From Paractinoplanes toevensis (GTDB lineage: Bacteria; Actinomycetota; Actinomycetes; Mycobacteriales; Micromonosporaceae), in assembly GCF_018332695.1 (NCBI RefSeq), contig NZ_BOQN01000093.1, forward strand, positions 1 to 64,000: a stretch of 64,000 bases of DNA, in the 5' to 3' direction. Below the pieces are notes generated by a model that ran no database searches, was not told the origin of the DNA, and was given only the letters and a program-made list of their open reading frames with translations. The position numbers and the translations under genes were made by a program. Positions 53,110-60,856 of this stretch are shown here, in pieces; within the stretch, counting starts at the first letter, position 1, and each line of letters starts with the position of its first letter.

Positions 53110-53799
53110 ATGAGACCACTGCTGCTTCTGCTGGCCGTGCCGGTCCTGTTCGTCACCGGCTGCACGACCTCATCGCACCGCACAGCCACAGCCACAGCCA
53201 CACCCACGACCGCGCCCGCTGCCCCGACGTCCGCAGCGAGCGCCTCCGCCGGCCCGGTGGACACCGGCACGCCGTCCGGCCCCGCAAGAACCGGCACGCC
53301 GTCCGGCCCTGCGAAACCCGGGTCGCCGACCGGCACGAAGAGCGGCGGGGGCGCCGCGGGGACTGCTACGCCCCGCTGCCACACCGGAGACCTCAAGCTG
53401 ACGCTCGGCAAGCGCGGGGGCGACACCGCCACCAAGTTCCAGCCGCTGTACTTCACCAACGTCGCCCGTCACGCCTGCACGCTCCACGGCTTCCCGGGCG
53501 TGTCCGCGGTGGCGGGGGACGACCGGCACCAGGTCGGTGAGGCGCTCGACCGCGCCACGTTCAACCCGAAGGTGACACTGACCCTGGCGCCGGGCGACAT
53601 CGCGTACGCGATTCTCGGCCTCCACGACGTCGGGATGTTCCCGGCCAGCCGATGCAAGCCGGTCAGCGTACGCGGGTATCGCGTGTACCCGCCCGACGAG
53701 ACCAAGTCGGTCTTCGTCGCCAGTGCCACGAAGGTGTGCTCGGCGAAGGACGTCAACGTGGGCAACGTCGCGGCGATCTTGATACACCCCGTCGACTGA
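53110..53799 (+). CDS. DUF4232-type secreted lipoprotein
   Basis: A 229-residue lipoprotein. The signal RPLLLLLAVPVLFVTGC has a lipobox with C18; a Thr/Ala/Pro-rich linker with GTPSGPA repeats follows. The C-terminal domain (about 90-229) matches DUF4232, with RCHTGDLKLTLGKRGG, LYFTNVARHACTLHGFPGVS and VRGYRVYPPDETKSVFV. It is anchored on the outer face of the membrane; DUF4232 function is not established. It precedes a multi-helix membrane protein gene. Confidence 0.85.
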   Translation: MRPLLLLLAVPVLFVTGCTTSSHRTATATATPTTAPAAPTSAASASAGPVDTGTPSGPARTGTPSGPAKPGSPTGTKSGGGAAGTATPRCHTGDLKLTLGKRGGDTATKFQPLYFTNVARHACTLHGFPGVSAVAGDDRHQVGEALDRATFNPKVTLTLAPGDIAYAILGLHDVGMFPASRCKPVSVRGYRVYPPDETKSVFVASATKVCSAKDVNVGNVAAILIHPVD

Positions 53800-53952
53800 T
53801 CCTCGCTCCAGGTCGCCGTGCAGGCACACCACCAGCACGACAGCGGCCGGCACGAGTCCACCGACGGCCGGTCGACAGGAGTGAACTTTGGTAGACAGGC
53901 GATCGACCTTGGGCTGATGCGCCGGATGGGCCGTTGCTGGAAGGTTGGCGCC

Positions 53953-54966
53953 ATGACGGCCAACACCGGCGAACCGCGAAGACTTCGACGCACCGTCACC
54001 AACCCGGTGCTGCTCATTCTTCTCATCGCGCCGTTCTTCGGCGAGGGCCTGTCGGGCTCCACCCCGCCCCTGGATCTTCTGATGCCTGGGAACTTCGCTT
54101 TCATGGCCGCCCTGTACGGCTGCGGCGCACTCGTCTGTCGCGAGGTCGCCCATCGGTTCGGCTCAGGGTTCGCCGGCCTGGTCCTGCTAGGTGTCGCCTA
54201 CGCCGTGTGGGAGGAGGCGCTGGTAGACCGATACTGGTTCTTCCCCCAGTTCTGGCAGGACTCCGGCGTCGGCACCTACAGCGTCGTGTGGCACACCAAC
54301 GTGCTGCTCGCAGGTCACCTCACGGTGTTCCACGCAGCGATCAGCATCTGCGCATCGGTCCTCGTGGTCGAGTGGCTCGTTCCTCGGGCGAGATACCGTC
54401 CGTGGGTTGGTCGCCCAGGCCTCATTCTTGCTGGTCTGGTGCTCTCCGTGACACCGGTCGTCTACGGGGAGTTCGACCAGCGCCCGCCGACTACCGTCCT
54501 CGTCGCCGCTACGGCACTGCTCGCCGCGGTCGTGGTGACCGCTTGGCTGATCGGCCGCGGCCGACGCCCGGTTCCTTCACCGTTCGGCAGTGGTCGGCCC
54601 CCACCGCGGCGAGGCCTCGGATTGCTCGCCTTCACCTGCGTGTCCGCGCACTGGGTCCTGACCTACACGGTCGCGAAGACCGGACTGAGTTGGCCCCTCG
54701 GCGTAGCGCTGTCGATGCTTCCCGTTGCCGCCGGTGTCTTCCTGGTACGGCGTCTTGCGGTGACCGGTCCGCAGGGAAGCGACGGCGTCCGTGTCGTGGT
54801 CGGCCTACTCACGTTCTTCGTGCTCCTCGACCTGCTGGTCGCGCTGCTCGGCCGATACGACATGATCCTCAGCGCCATTTTGACCGCATGGCTCGCGCGA
54901 CGACTGTACGCACGACGCGCCTCCATCGCGTTCGAGCCGGACGGCCATGCATCGGAACCCCCTTGA
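53953..54966 (+). CDS. Polytopic membrane protein of unknown function
   Basis: A 337-residue protein with about nine or ten hydrophobic helices: PVLLILLIAPFFGEGLSGST, GFAGLVLLGVAYAVWEEALV, TVLVAATALLAAVVVTAWLI, VVVGLLTFFVLLDLLVALLG. The AVWEEALVDRYWF segment places two glutamates in a helix, faintly like CPBP/ABI proteases (EExxxR) but without the rest of that motif. GGAAGG lies 7 nt before ATG 53953. Function unknown. Confidence 0.75.
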   Translation: MTANTGEPRRLRRTVTNPVLLILLIAPFFGEGLSGSTPPLDLLMPGNFAFMAALYGCGALVCREVAHRFGSGFAGLVLLGVAYAVWEEALVDRYWFFPQFWQDSGVGTYSVVWHTNVLLAGHLTVFHAAISICASVLVVEWLVPRARYRPWVGRPGLILAGLVLSVTPVVYGEFDQRPPTTVLVAATALLAAVVVTAWLIGRGRRPVPSPFGSGRPPPRRGLGLLAFTCVSAHWVLTYTVAKTGLSWPLGVALSMLPVAAGVFLVRRLAVTGPQGSDGVRVVVGLLTFFVLLDLLVALLGRYDMILSAILTAWLARRLYARRASIAFEPDGHASEPP

Positions 54967-54973
54967 CAGCACG

Positions 54974-54988
54974 GCGGGCGCGGCCCGC
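54974..54988. terminator. Short GC hairpin after the membrane-protein gene
   Basis: GCGGGC-GCG-GCCCGC, 6-bp perfect stem, starting 8 bp after the stop codon. Weak terminator candidate without a U-tract. Confidence 0.35.
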
Positions 54989-55095
54989 GGAACTACCGCG
55001 CATGCCGCCGCCGGGGCGAGGTCGGTGACGCACGGGGCGCTGGGTGCGCGTCAATGGCCGATTTGAGGGCACAGAAACAACGCCGACACGATGGT

Positions 55096-55581
55096 TCAGT
55101 TGTCCGGAGACGCGGGCAGCTGCCTGATCGGCGTGTTCTGGGCGGCGGCCAGCCACCATCGCCCTTCGCGTTCGATCAGCACGTAGAGCGCCATCTCGGA
55201 GAAGCCGTCCGCAGCGAGTGCCTGCCGGCGGATATGTGTCACGACGACGCCGGGCGCGGGCGCCAAGACCGACACGACTTCGAACCGTGAGGCCGGCGCC
55301 GAGGCCTCGGCCGGCGGCTTCGATCGGTCCATCAATCGATGATGAATCTCGTTCAACCCCTGGAACCCGGTCAGAGTCGCCCCGTACGGACTCCCCCAGA
55401 GGATGTCGGAGGCGAACCAGGCGTCGTAGACGTCGGCGTCCAAGGTATCGCCGCCTCGCTGCAACTGCGCCGCCAGATCTGCGGCGACCTTCTCTGCGGT
55501 CGGACCGGCCGCTGGGTCGTTCAGCACCACTCGCTGGGTGATCTCGGCCATCATCGGCTCCTGGTTATCGATGCGTTGCAT
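55096..55581 (-). CDS. SnoaL-like SgcJ/EcaC-family protein
   Basis: A 161-residue NTF2-fold protein. Features: ADLAAQLQRGGDTLDADVYD, SDILWGSPYGATLTGFQGLN, RFEVVSVLAPAPGVVVTHIR, REGRWWLAAAQNTPIRQLPA, the last being typical of SnoaL/SgcJ proteins (small-molecule isomerase or hydratase-like pockets). A MerR-type promoter ends only 7 nt before ATG 55581, so the transcript is probably leaderless from that ATG; a second site, AGGAG 3 nt before ATG 55554, would give a 152-residue form. Function and substrate unknown; MerR control suggests stress or drug response. Confidence 0.82.
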   Translation of the reverse strand: MQRIDNQEPMMAEITQRVVLNDPAAGPTAEKVAADLAAQLQRGGDTLDADVYDAWFASDILWGSPYGATLTGFQGLNEIHHRLMDRSKPPAEASAPASRFEVVSVLAPAPGVVVTHIRRQALAADGFSEMALYVLIEREGRWWLAAAQNTPIRQLPASPDN

Positions 55582-55588
55582 GCCAGGG

Positions 55589-55619
55589 ACGTTAAGAGTT
55601 CAACCAAGGTTGAGGTCAA
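55589..55619 (-). promoter_or_regulatory. MerR-family-type promoter/operator
   Basis: On the minus strand: -35 TTGACC (55619-55614), 19-bp spacer, -10 TAACGT (55594-55589). The spacer starts with the inverted repeat TCAACC-TT-GGTTGA (55600-55613). A 19-bp spacer holding the dyad is the signature of MerR-family activated promoters. No MerR gene lies in this window. Confidence 0.75.
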
Positions 55620-55662
55620 GCTCGTTCCGCTACACCCTGGAGGTTCTCATCACGGTGCTGGA

Positions 55663-56814
55663 TCAGCCGCGAGGAAGCACTCGGCTGAGGGCCAGCTTCG
55701 CGAAGCGGTCGGCGATGCGGCGGTGGGCGGCGGCGTCCGGGTGCAGAGCGTCGGGCAGCGGCAGGTCGGCGTGGTCGGCCTCGCCGTACAGGTCAAGGCC
55801 GTTGATGTAGTGCAGTTGAGGGTCGGTGGCGGCGCGCTGGGCCACGATCCGGGCGAGGTGCTCGCGGATCACCGTCAGGGTCAGCTTTCCGGCGGCCCGC
55901 TCGGCCGGGTCGCCGGTGGCCCGGAACCGCACCCGCCCCTCGCGCAGCGCCTCCGGGTCGAAGGCGCCCGGGCCCGGCGTGTCCTCGTGGATCGGGCAGT
56001 AGATCGGCGAGGCGACCAGCAGCGGCGTGTCCGGGTGGCCGTCCCGGATCGTGTCCAGGAAGCCGTGCACGGCCGGGACGAACGCGCGGAGCCGCATCAC
56101 GTCGGTGTTCACCAGGTTGATGCCGATCTTGACGCTGATCACGTCGGCCGGGGTGTTGCGCAGGGTGCGGGCGGTGAACGGGTCGAGCAGGGCGCTACCG
56201 CTCAGACCCAGGTTGATCAGGTCGAGGCCGCTCTGCCGGGCGGCCAGCGCCGGCCAGGTGGTGGCCGGGCTCGCGGCGTTCGAGCCCTGGCTGATCGAGC
56301 TGCCGTGGTGCAGCCAGACCGGCCGGCTCGCCGGGGCCGCCTCGATCGGGGCGTCGGCCCGCAGCGCCACCAGGTCGGTCGCCTCGTTGTGCGGGAGCCA
56401 GATCTCCACCTCCTTGCCGGTGGCGGGCAGGCCGGTGAACGCGATCGTGCCCGGCTCACCGGCCCGGTGCTCGGTCGTGCCGGTGGCCATGTCGACGGTG
56501 TGGACGGTGCCGCCGGGGATGCTGCCCTGCGCGGTGAGCCGGCCGTCGACGAGCAGGTCGTAGACGCCGTCCGGGCGGGCCGGGACACCGCGGTAGGCCC
56601 AGCGGGTCGGCAGGGCGACCAGCTCGATCGCCGTGGCGGCGGTGCGGAACGCCAGGCGTACGCCCGAGGGTTGCGCCTCCACCATGGCCGGCTGGGGGTC
56701 CTGGGTCTGGGCGCGGGCCCAGGCCGGCAGCCGGTGCGGCCGCAGGCCGGACCCGGTGCGCTCCAGCTCGAGCGCGCCGCGCAGCAGGTCCGGGGTGATT
56801 TCGATGTCGTGCAT
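55663..56814 (-). CDS. SGNH/GDSL-family hydrolase
   Basis: A 383-residue hydrolase of the SGNH fold. The nucleophile lies in VWLHHGSSISQGSNA (block I, G-x-S), block II in INLGLSGSALL, block III in VISVKIGINLVN, and the catalytic Asp-His in LPLPDALHPDAAAHRRIADR. An N-terminal beta-domain (about 1-170) precedes the catalytic domain. It likely deacylates a sugar, peptidoglycan or lipid ester. No obvious signal peptide. ATG 56814 is chosen by homology; it lies 7 bp after the upstream TetR stop, giving a two-gene operon. Confidence 0.87.
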   Translation of the reverse strand: MHDIEITPDLLRGALELERTGSGLRPHRLPAWARAQTQDPQPAMVEAQPSGVRLAFRTAATAIELVALPTRWAYRGVPARPDGVYDLLVDGRLTAQGSIPGGTVHTVDMATGTTEHRAGEPGTIAFTGLPATGKEVEIWLPHNEATDLVALRADAPIEAAPASRPVWLHHGSSISQGSNAASPATTWPALAARQSGLDLINLGLSGSALLDPFTARTLRNTPADVISVKIGINLVNTDVMRLRAFVPAVHGFLDTIRDGHPDTPLLVASPIYCPIHEDTPGPGAFDPEALREGRVRFRATGDPAERAAGKLTLTVIREHLARIVAQRAATDPQLHYINGLDLYGEADHADLPLPDALHPDAAAHRRIADRFAKLALSRVLPRG

Positions 56815-56821
56815 GGTTCCC

Positions 56822-57392
56822 CTACTCATCGGGCCAGTGGCGCAGCAGCGCGTCGAGCGCGTCCATGGCACGGGACCAGGAGCGCTCCGAATCCGGCGAA
56901 CTGTGGTCGAAGCCGCCGGCCAACTCCAGGCTCACGTAACCGTGGAAGGTCGCGCCGAGAAGGCGTACGGCATGGGTCTGTTCGGTCTCGGGCAGGTCGT
57001 AGCCGCGCAGGATCGCCCTGATCATCTCGGTGTGCCGGGGACCGGCACTGGCCGCGGCGGCGGCCGGGTCGAGCGGCATGCGGGCCGCGGCGTAGCGGCC
57101 CGGGTGGGCGCGGGCGTAGTCGCGGTAGACGTTGCCGAGCGCGGTCAGCGCGTCCTTGCCGGCCCGGCCGGCCAGCGCGGCCAGTCCGCGGTCGGCCAGC
57201 TCGGCCAGGGCCAGCCGGGCGATCCGGGTCTTGAGGTCGTGTGAGCCGGCCACATGCGCATAGAGGCTCGGCACGGACACCTCGAACCGCCGCGCCAGGG
57301 CCGACAGGCTCACCTGCTCGAACCCGGCCGCGTCGGCCAGCTCCGCCCCGGCCTCGACCAGCCGATCCGCGGTGATTCCGGCTCGCGCCATC
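56822..57392 (-). CDS. TetR-family regulator with WHG-like C-terminal domain
   Basis: A 190-residue regulator. The helix-turn-helix is RLVEAGAELADAAGFEQVSL, SALARRFEVSVPSLYAHVAG; the C-terminal domain has GNVYRDYARAHPGRYAAARM and LGATFHGYVSLELAGGFDH, matching TetR proteins with a WHG domain. ATG 57392 is preceded by GGGAGGTGG. It is cotranscribed with the SGNH hydrolase and divergent from the gene at 57472, with a clear inverted repeat between them. The ligand is unknown. Confidence 0.88.
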
Positions 57393-57428
57393 GGCCACCT
57401 CCCGTTTCCTAGGCTATCTAAGCAAAAA

Positions 57429-57443
57429 CCTAAAGGCTTTAGG
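57429..57443. promoter_or_regulatory. TetR operator candidate in divergent region
   Basis: CCTAAAGGCTTTAGG, 6-bp perfect arms with a 3-bp centre, 29 bp before the plus-strand gene and 37 bp before the TetR start. A wider TTCCTA/TAGGAA pair (57406-57411 and 57440-57445) extends the dyad. Confidence 0.55.
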
Positions 57444-57471
57444 AAGGCGTACGGCGGGTAAGCCCGATCAC

Positions 57472-58065
57472 GTGCGAATGCGCTTCGACGGCTGGATCGC
57501 CGGCCTCGGTACGGCCACCGGAACCCGGCTCGTGCTCGGGCACTGGCCGGACTCACCGTTCGGCCCGGTCAGCGACGTCATGATCGAGCAGGCGGACGGC
57601 CACCGCGTGCTCCTCGCCCCGACCGAGGAGCTGGGCCGGTTCGTCGCCGACACCTACGCGTTCGACGAGGTGCGGGTGGTGCCGGTCGCGGTGAACCGGG
57701 CCGGACCGGCCTGGACCGTCACGGCCGGCCCGCTGACGCTGCGATTCACCACCGGCGGCCGCGGCGCGCTGGGCCGGCTGCTGCGCGCGGTGCCGCCACC
57801 GCTGGCGCGGCACCCGCTCTGGGTGCAGCTGATCGACCGGCCGGCCCGACTGCTACAGAGAGTCCGCACCTACGGCACCGCCGGAAACGGCCGCCGCGAG
57901 TGGTACGCGGTGCGGGACCTGCACCGGATCACGGCGGCCACCGCGGCGCTCGACGGCGTGGACCTGGGACCGCTCACCGACGTGGACCCGCCGGTGCGGT
58001 TCGGTTTCGGCTCGACGCCACGTTCCCCGGCGCTGGCCCGCGTCACGACAACGGTCCGGTCTTGA
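57472..58065 (+). CDS. Conserved hypothetical protein, TetR-divergent
   Basis: A 197-residue soluble protein: RFDGWIAGLGTATGTRLVLG, DSPFGPVSDVMIEQADGHRV, LAPTEELGRFVADTYAFDEV, RREWYAVRDLHRITAATAAL. The opening RFDGWIAG and LLAP blocks recur in actinobacterial hypothetical proteins, as I recall, but no enzyme motif is visible. It is divergent from the TetR gene across an inverted repeat. GTG 57472 or ATG 57478. Its 3' end overlaps by 23 nt that of the convergent membrane-protein gene. Confidence 0.72.
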   Translation: MRMRFDGWIAGLGTATGTRLVLGHWPDSPFGPVSDVMIEQADGHRVLLAPTEELGRFVADTYAFDEVRVVPVAVNRAGPAWTVTAGPLTLRFTTGGRGALGRLLRAVPPPLARHPLWVQLIDRPARLLQRVRTYGTAGNGRREWYAVRDLHRITAATAALDGVDLGPLTDVDPPVRFGFGSTPRSPALARVTTTVRS

Positions 58066-59026
58066 GCGCGCTTTCGGCCGTGGCCATCTCGGCGACGGCC
58101 GCCGCGCCCGCCGCCGACGACACCGCGGCCGCCCGCAGCGACGTGGCGGCACCCGGGTCCTGGGCGGCGGCGGGTGGTTTGGCGCCGGTCGTGCGCAGGG
58201 AGACCAGCCGGGAGAGCACGTCGAACCAGAACGGTGCGCCGAGCATCAGCAGCAGGGCCGTGACCAGCCAGCCGGCGACGTGCGACACCGTCCACGCCGC
58301 GTCGCTCCAGTGGGTGCCGTGCTCCCAGCCGACCGGCATGCCCAGGCCGGCCAGGTCCTGCACGGTCTGAACGTTCTTGGTGACCAGGCCGTCCCCGGTG
58401 GTGCTCTTCACGGCGGCCTGCTCGGCGGCGTCCAGGGCGGCCTGCCGGACGGCCGGCTGCTGCCACAGGGTCTGGGCGGTGTGGAAGGCCGAGACGTTGC
58501 CGGCCACGGCCAGGCCCAGCCCGACGAGGAACAGCACCCCGGTGGCCCACCGCTTGTAGGCGCCACTGAGCCGGCCCATCGTCTCGTCGTACCAGTTCTC
58601 CAGGGCCGCCTTCGCGTCCAGGGCGAGCGTCTCGCCGTCGGTCCTGAAGTTCTTCAGGCGCTTGTTCACGCCCTCGACCGGCGTCTCGGTGAGCCGGTCG
58701 GTCAACTCGTCGATGGCGTCCGCGAACGATCGGGCGGACAGGTAGGCCGGGCCGACGTCCTTGCGGAACCAGCGCCGGCCCCGGCTCGCCGCCATGTCCG
58801 CCGACGCGTAGATGGACGTGCCCTTGAACATCTTCAGGGCCTGCTCGGCGGCGTCGTCGAACGTCGTGCTGCCGCTGAGCATCTGGCCGATGGTCTGTTC
58901 GAGGTCCCGCGCGCGCTTGCGCAGCAGCCGCGACGTGCCCTCGACGATCGCCGAGGCCAGCGAGGCCACGACGAAGAAGACCAGGGCCAGACCGATCGTG
59001 GTTTCCAGTGCCAGTGAGCCGAACAT
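58043..59026 (-). CDS. Membrane protein with N-terminal anchor and coiled region
   Basis: A 327-residue protein. A hydrophobic N-terminal helix (ETTIGLALVFFVVASLASAI) and two further helices (WATGVLFLVGLGLAVAGNVS, HVAGWLVTALLLMLGAPFWF) flank a long helical, charged domain (KRARDLEQTIGQMLSGSTTF to about 170). The C-terminal tail is Ala-rich and disordered. An 18-bp gap separates it from an upstream small membrane gene, making a likely two-gene operon. Function unknown. Confidence 0.75.
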   Translation of the reverse strand: MFGSLALETTIGLALVFFVVASLASAIVEGTSRLLRKRARDLEQTIGQMLSGSTTFDDAAEQALKMFKGTSIYASADMAASRGRRWFRKDVGPAYLSARSFADAIDELTDRLTETPVEGVNKRLKNFRTDGETLALDAKAALENWYDETMGRLSGAYKRWATGVLFLVGLGLAVAGNVSAFHTAQTLWQQPAVRQAALDAAEQAAVKSTTGDGLVTKNVQTVQDLAGLGMPVGWEHGTHWSDAAWTVSHVAGWLVTALLLMLGAPFWFDVLSRLVSLRTTGAKPPAAAQDPGAATSLRAAAVSSAAGAAAVAEMATAESALKTGPLS

Positions 59027-59044
59027 GGGTGGACCGTAACGGTC

Positions 59045-59179
59045 CTAGTTGGAGAAGGCGAGATACAGAAGGGCGATCAGGGCAACCACCATCAGGGCGA
59101 TGAGGCCACCGACGATCAGGGTCACCGCGGTGCCGCCGCCGTCCTTCTCGTACGGGATGTCCTCGTTGTCGTCGGCCAC
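59045..59179 (-). CDS. Small single-helix membrane protein (44 residues)
   Basis: Too short for routine gene calling but well supported: GTG 59179, AGGAGG-type ribosome site about 8 nt upstream, and a clean TAG at 59045. It has an acidic head ADDNEDIPYEKDGGG and one hydrophobic helix TAVTLIVGGLIALMVVALIA, ending LLYLAFSN. It lies 18 bp upstream of the 327-residue membrane protein and probably partners it. Function unknown. Confidence 0.65.
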   Translation of the reverse strand: MADDNEDIPYEKDGGGTAVTLIVGGLIALMVVALIALLYLAFSN

Positions 59180-59280
59180 GGTGGAACCTCCTGCGTCCGG
59201 AAGTGAACGCCGGGAGGTTAACTATCAAGATCCGCTGTCGGCGAGGCTTCATTCCGCAGCGCGAAACGCGTCACCGGACG

Positions 59281-60024
59281 TCATCGGGTGGTCGCGGTCA
59301 GGACGCTGCGGACCAGCCGGCCGGCCCGGTGCAGTTCGGGCCCGGGGTAACGCATCGTCGAACCCAGCACGGCCAGGGCGCCGACCACCCGGCCGGAGAC
59401 GTGCACCGGCACCGCGGCGCCGGACATGCCGGGCAGGAACTCGCCGGACTGGATGGCGTAGCCGCGCGCCCGGCTGGCCGCCACGTCGGCGGCCAGCGCG
59501 TCGGGGTCGACGATGGACGAGGTGGTGCGCGGCGTGAGCCGCAACTTCGGCACGACCGAGGCCAGGCCGGCCGGCGGCAGGCCGGAGAGTACGGCCTTGG
59601 CCAGGCAACCGGTGGCGATCGCATACCGGTGCCCGACCGGGGAGGTGGCCGCCGCCGGCTGTACGGGGTGCCGCTTGCCGATGATGAGCAGCGACAGTGA
59701 CGTCCAGTCGACCTCGGCGATCAGCACGGTCTCGCCGGTCATCCGGGCCAGCTCGTCGGCGGCCGGCCCGGCCCGGTGGGTGATCGCCGAGCTGGCGGTG
59801 ACCTGGCTGCCCAGTTCCAGCAGGCGCACCCCGAGAAGGTAGGCACCGTCCGGGTCCTGGCGCAGGAAACCCCGGTCGATCAGGGTGACGGCGAGCCGGC
59901 GGACACTCGGGCGGGGCAACCCGACCGCGTCGGCCAGCTCGGACAGGGTCAACCGGGGGTGCGCCGAGCTGAACGCGCTGAGGATGTCCAGCGCGCGCCC
60001 GACGGACCGAACCTCCCCGGTCAC
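59281..60024 (-). CDS. IclR-family transcriptional regulator
   Basis: A 247-residue regulator. The winged helix is VGRALDILSAFSSAHPRLTL, SELADAVGLPRPSVRRLAVT, LIDRGFLRQDPDGAYLLGVR; the IclR effector domain follows with IGKRHPVQPAAATSPVGHRY, IATGCLAKAVLSGLPPAGL and SGAAVPVHVSGRVVGALAVL. GTG 60024 overlaps the upstream methyltransferase stop by 4 nt (GTGA). It probably responds to an aromatic or carboxylate metabolite; no target operator was identified. Confidence 0.9.
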   Translation of the reverse strand: MTGEVRSVGRALDILSAFSSAHPRLTLSELADAVGLPRPSVRRLAVTLIDRGFLRQDPDGAYLLGVRLLELGSQVTASSAITHRAGPAADELARMTGETVLIAEVDWTSLSLLIIGKRHPVQPAAATSPVGHRYAIATGCLAKAVLSGLPPAGLASVVPKLRLTPRTTSSIVDPDALAADVAASRARGYAIQSGEFLPGMSGAAVPVHVSGRVVGALAVLGSTMRYPGPELHRAGRLVRSVLTATTR

Positions 60025-60812
60025 AGCTTGCGCGCCACCGCCCCGTACGCGTCGATGTGCTCGACCTCGCCCGGCTCCGGCCGCCACGACGTGATCTCGG
60101 TCAGCCCCGGTTCCACCAGCTCGAAGCCTTCGAAGCAGGTCAGCAGGGCGGCCGGGCTGCGCAGGATGTAGGGCACACCGCCGCTCTCGGCCAGTTTCTC
60201 GGCCCCCGCCACCACCGCGGGAGTGGTGTCGGTGCCGTCCCACAGCACGACGAAGCTGCCGGGCGCGGTCGCCGCCATGATCGTGCGGACGATCCGGTGG
60301 ATCTCGTCGATGGACTGCTCGTAACCCATGACGCCCATGAACATGACCGCGACCGGCTGCGAGAAGTCGATCGTCGCGGCCGCCTGCTCGAGGATCGCCT
60401 CGGGGTCGTGGTAATCGGCCGGCACGTAGTTGGTGGCGCCCTCGGCGGTGGTGCCGCGCAGCAGGGCGCGGGCGTGCACGAGCACCATCGGGTCGTTGTC
60501 GACGTAGACGATGCGCGCGTCGGGCGCGATGCCCTGCGCGACCTCGTGGGTGTTCTGCATGGTGGGCAGGCCGGTGCCGACGTCGAGGAACTGGCGGATG
60601 CCCGCCTCGGCGGCCAGGTAGCGCACCACCCGGATGAGGAACTGCCGGGAGAAACGGGCCATCAGCGCGATCTCCGGGTAGACCGAGACGACCGCATCAC
60701 CGGCCGCACGGTCGGCGGCGAAGTTGTCCTTGCCGCCCATCCAGTAGTTCCAGATCCGCGCGGCGTGCGGGATGTCGGCCTGGAGCTCTTTCGACAGGTC
60801 CTCGTCCGTCAT
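60021..60812 (-). CDS. SAM-dependent methyltransferase, DUF574/Methyltransf_19 family
   Basis: A 263-residue methyltransferase of the actinobacterial DUF574 family. The family start IPHAARIWNYWMGGKDNFAA is present, then QFLDVGTGLPTMQNTHEVAQ (SAM-binding motif I) and ARIVYVDNDPMVLVHARALL. Substrate unknown; genomes of actinomycetes carry many paralogues. It ends in a GTGA overlap with the IclR gene, so the two are translationally coupled. Confidence 0.92.
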   Translation of the reverse strand: MTDEDLSKELQADIPHAARIWNYWMGGKDNFAADRAAGDAVVSVYPEIALMARFSRQFLIRVVRYLAAEAGIRQFLDVGTGLPTMQNTHEVAQGIAPDARIVYVDNDPMVLVHARALLRGTTAEGATNYVPADYHDPEAILEQAAATIDFSQPVAVMFMGVMGYEQSIDEIHRIVRTIMAATAPGSFVVLWDGTDTTPAVVAGAEKLAESGGVPYILRSPAALLTCFEGFELVEPGLTEITSWRPEPGEVEHIDAYGAVARKL

Positions 60813-60856
60813 GGCGCTCTTTCTATGTCACCGGCAAGATTTTGTCCAACGAGGAC

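Noticed and set aside
53158..53230. Short CCACAG/ACAGCC tandem runs in the DUF4232 lipoprotein gene as a CRISPR-like or regulatory repeat
   Set aside because: The repeats are simply the codons of the Thr/Ala/Pro-rich linker of the lipoprotein.
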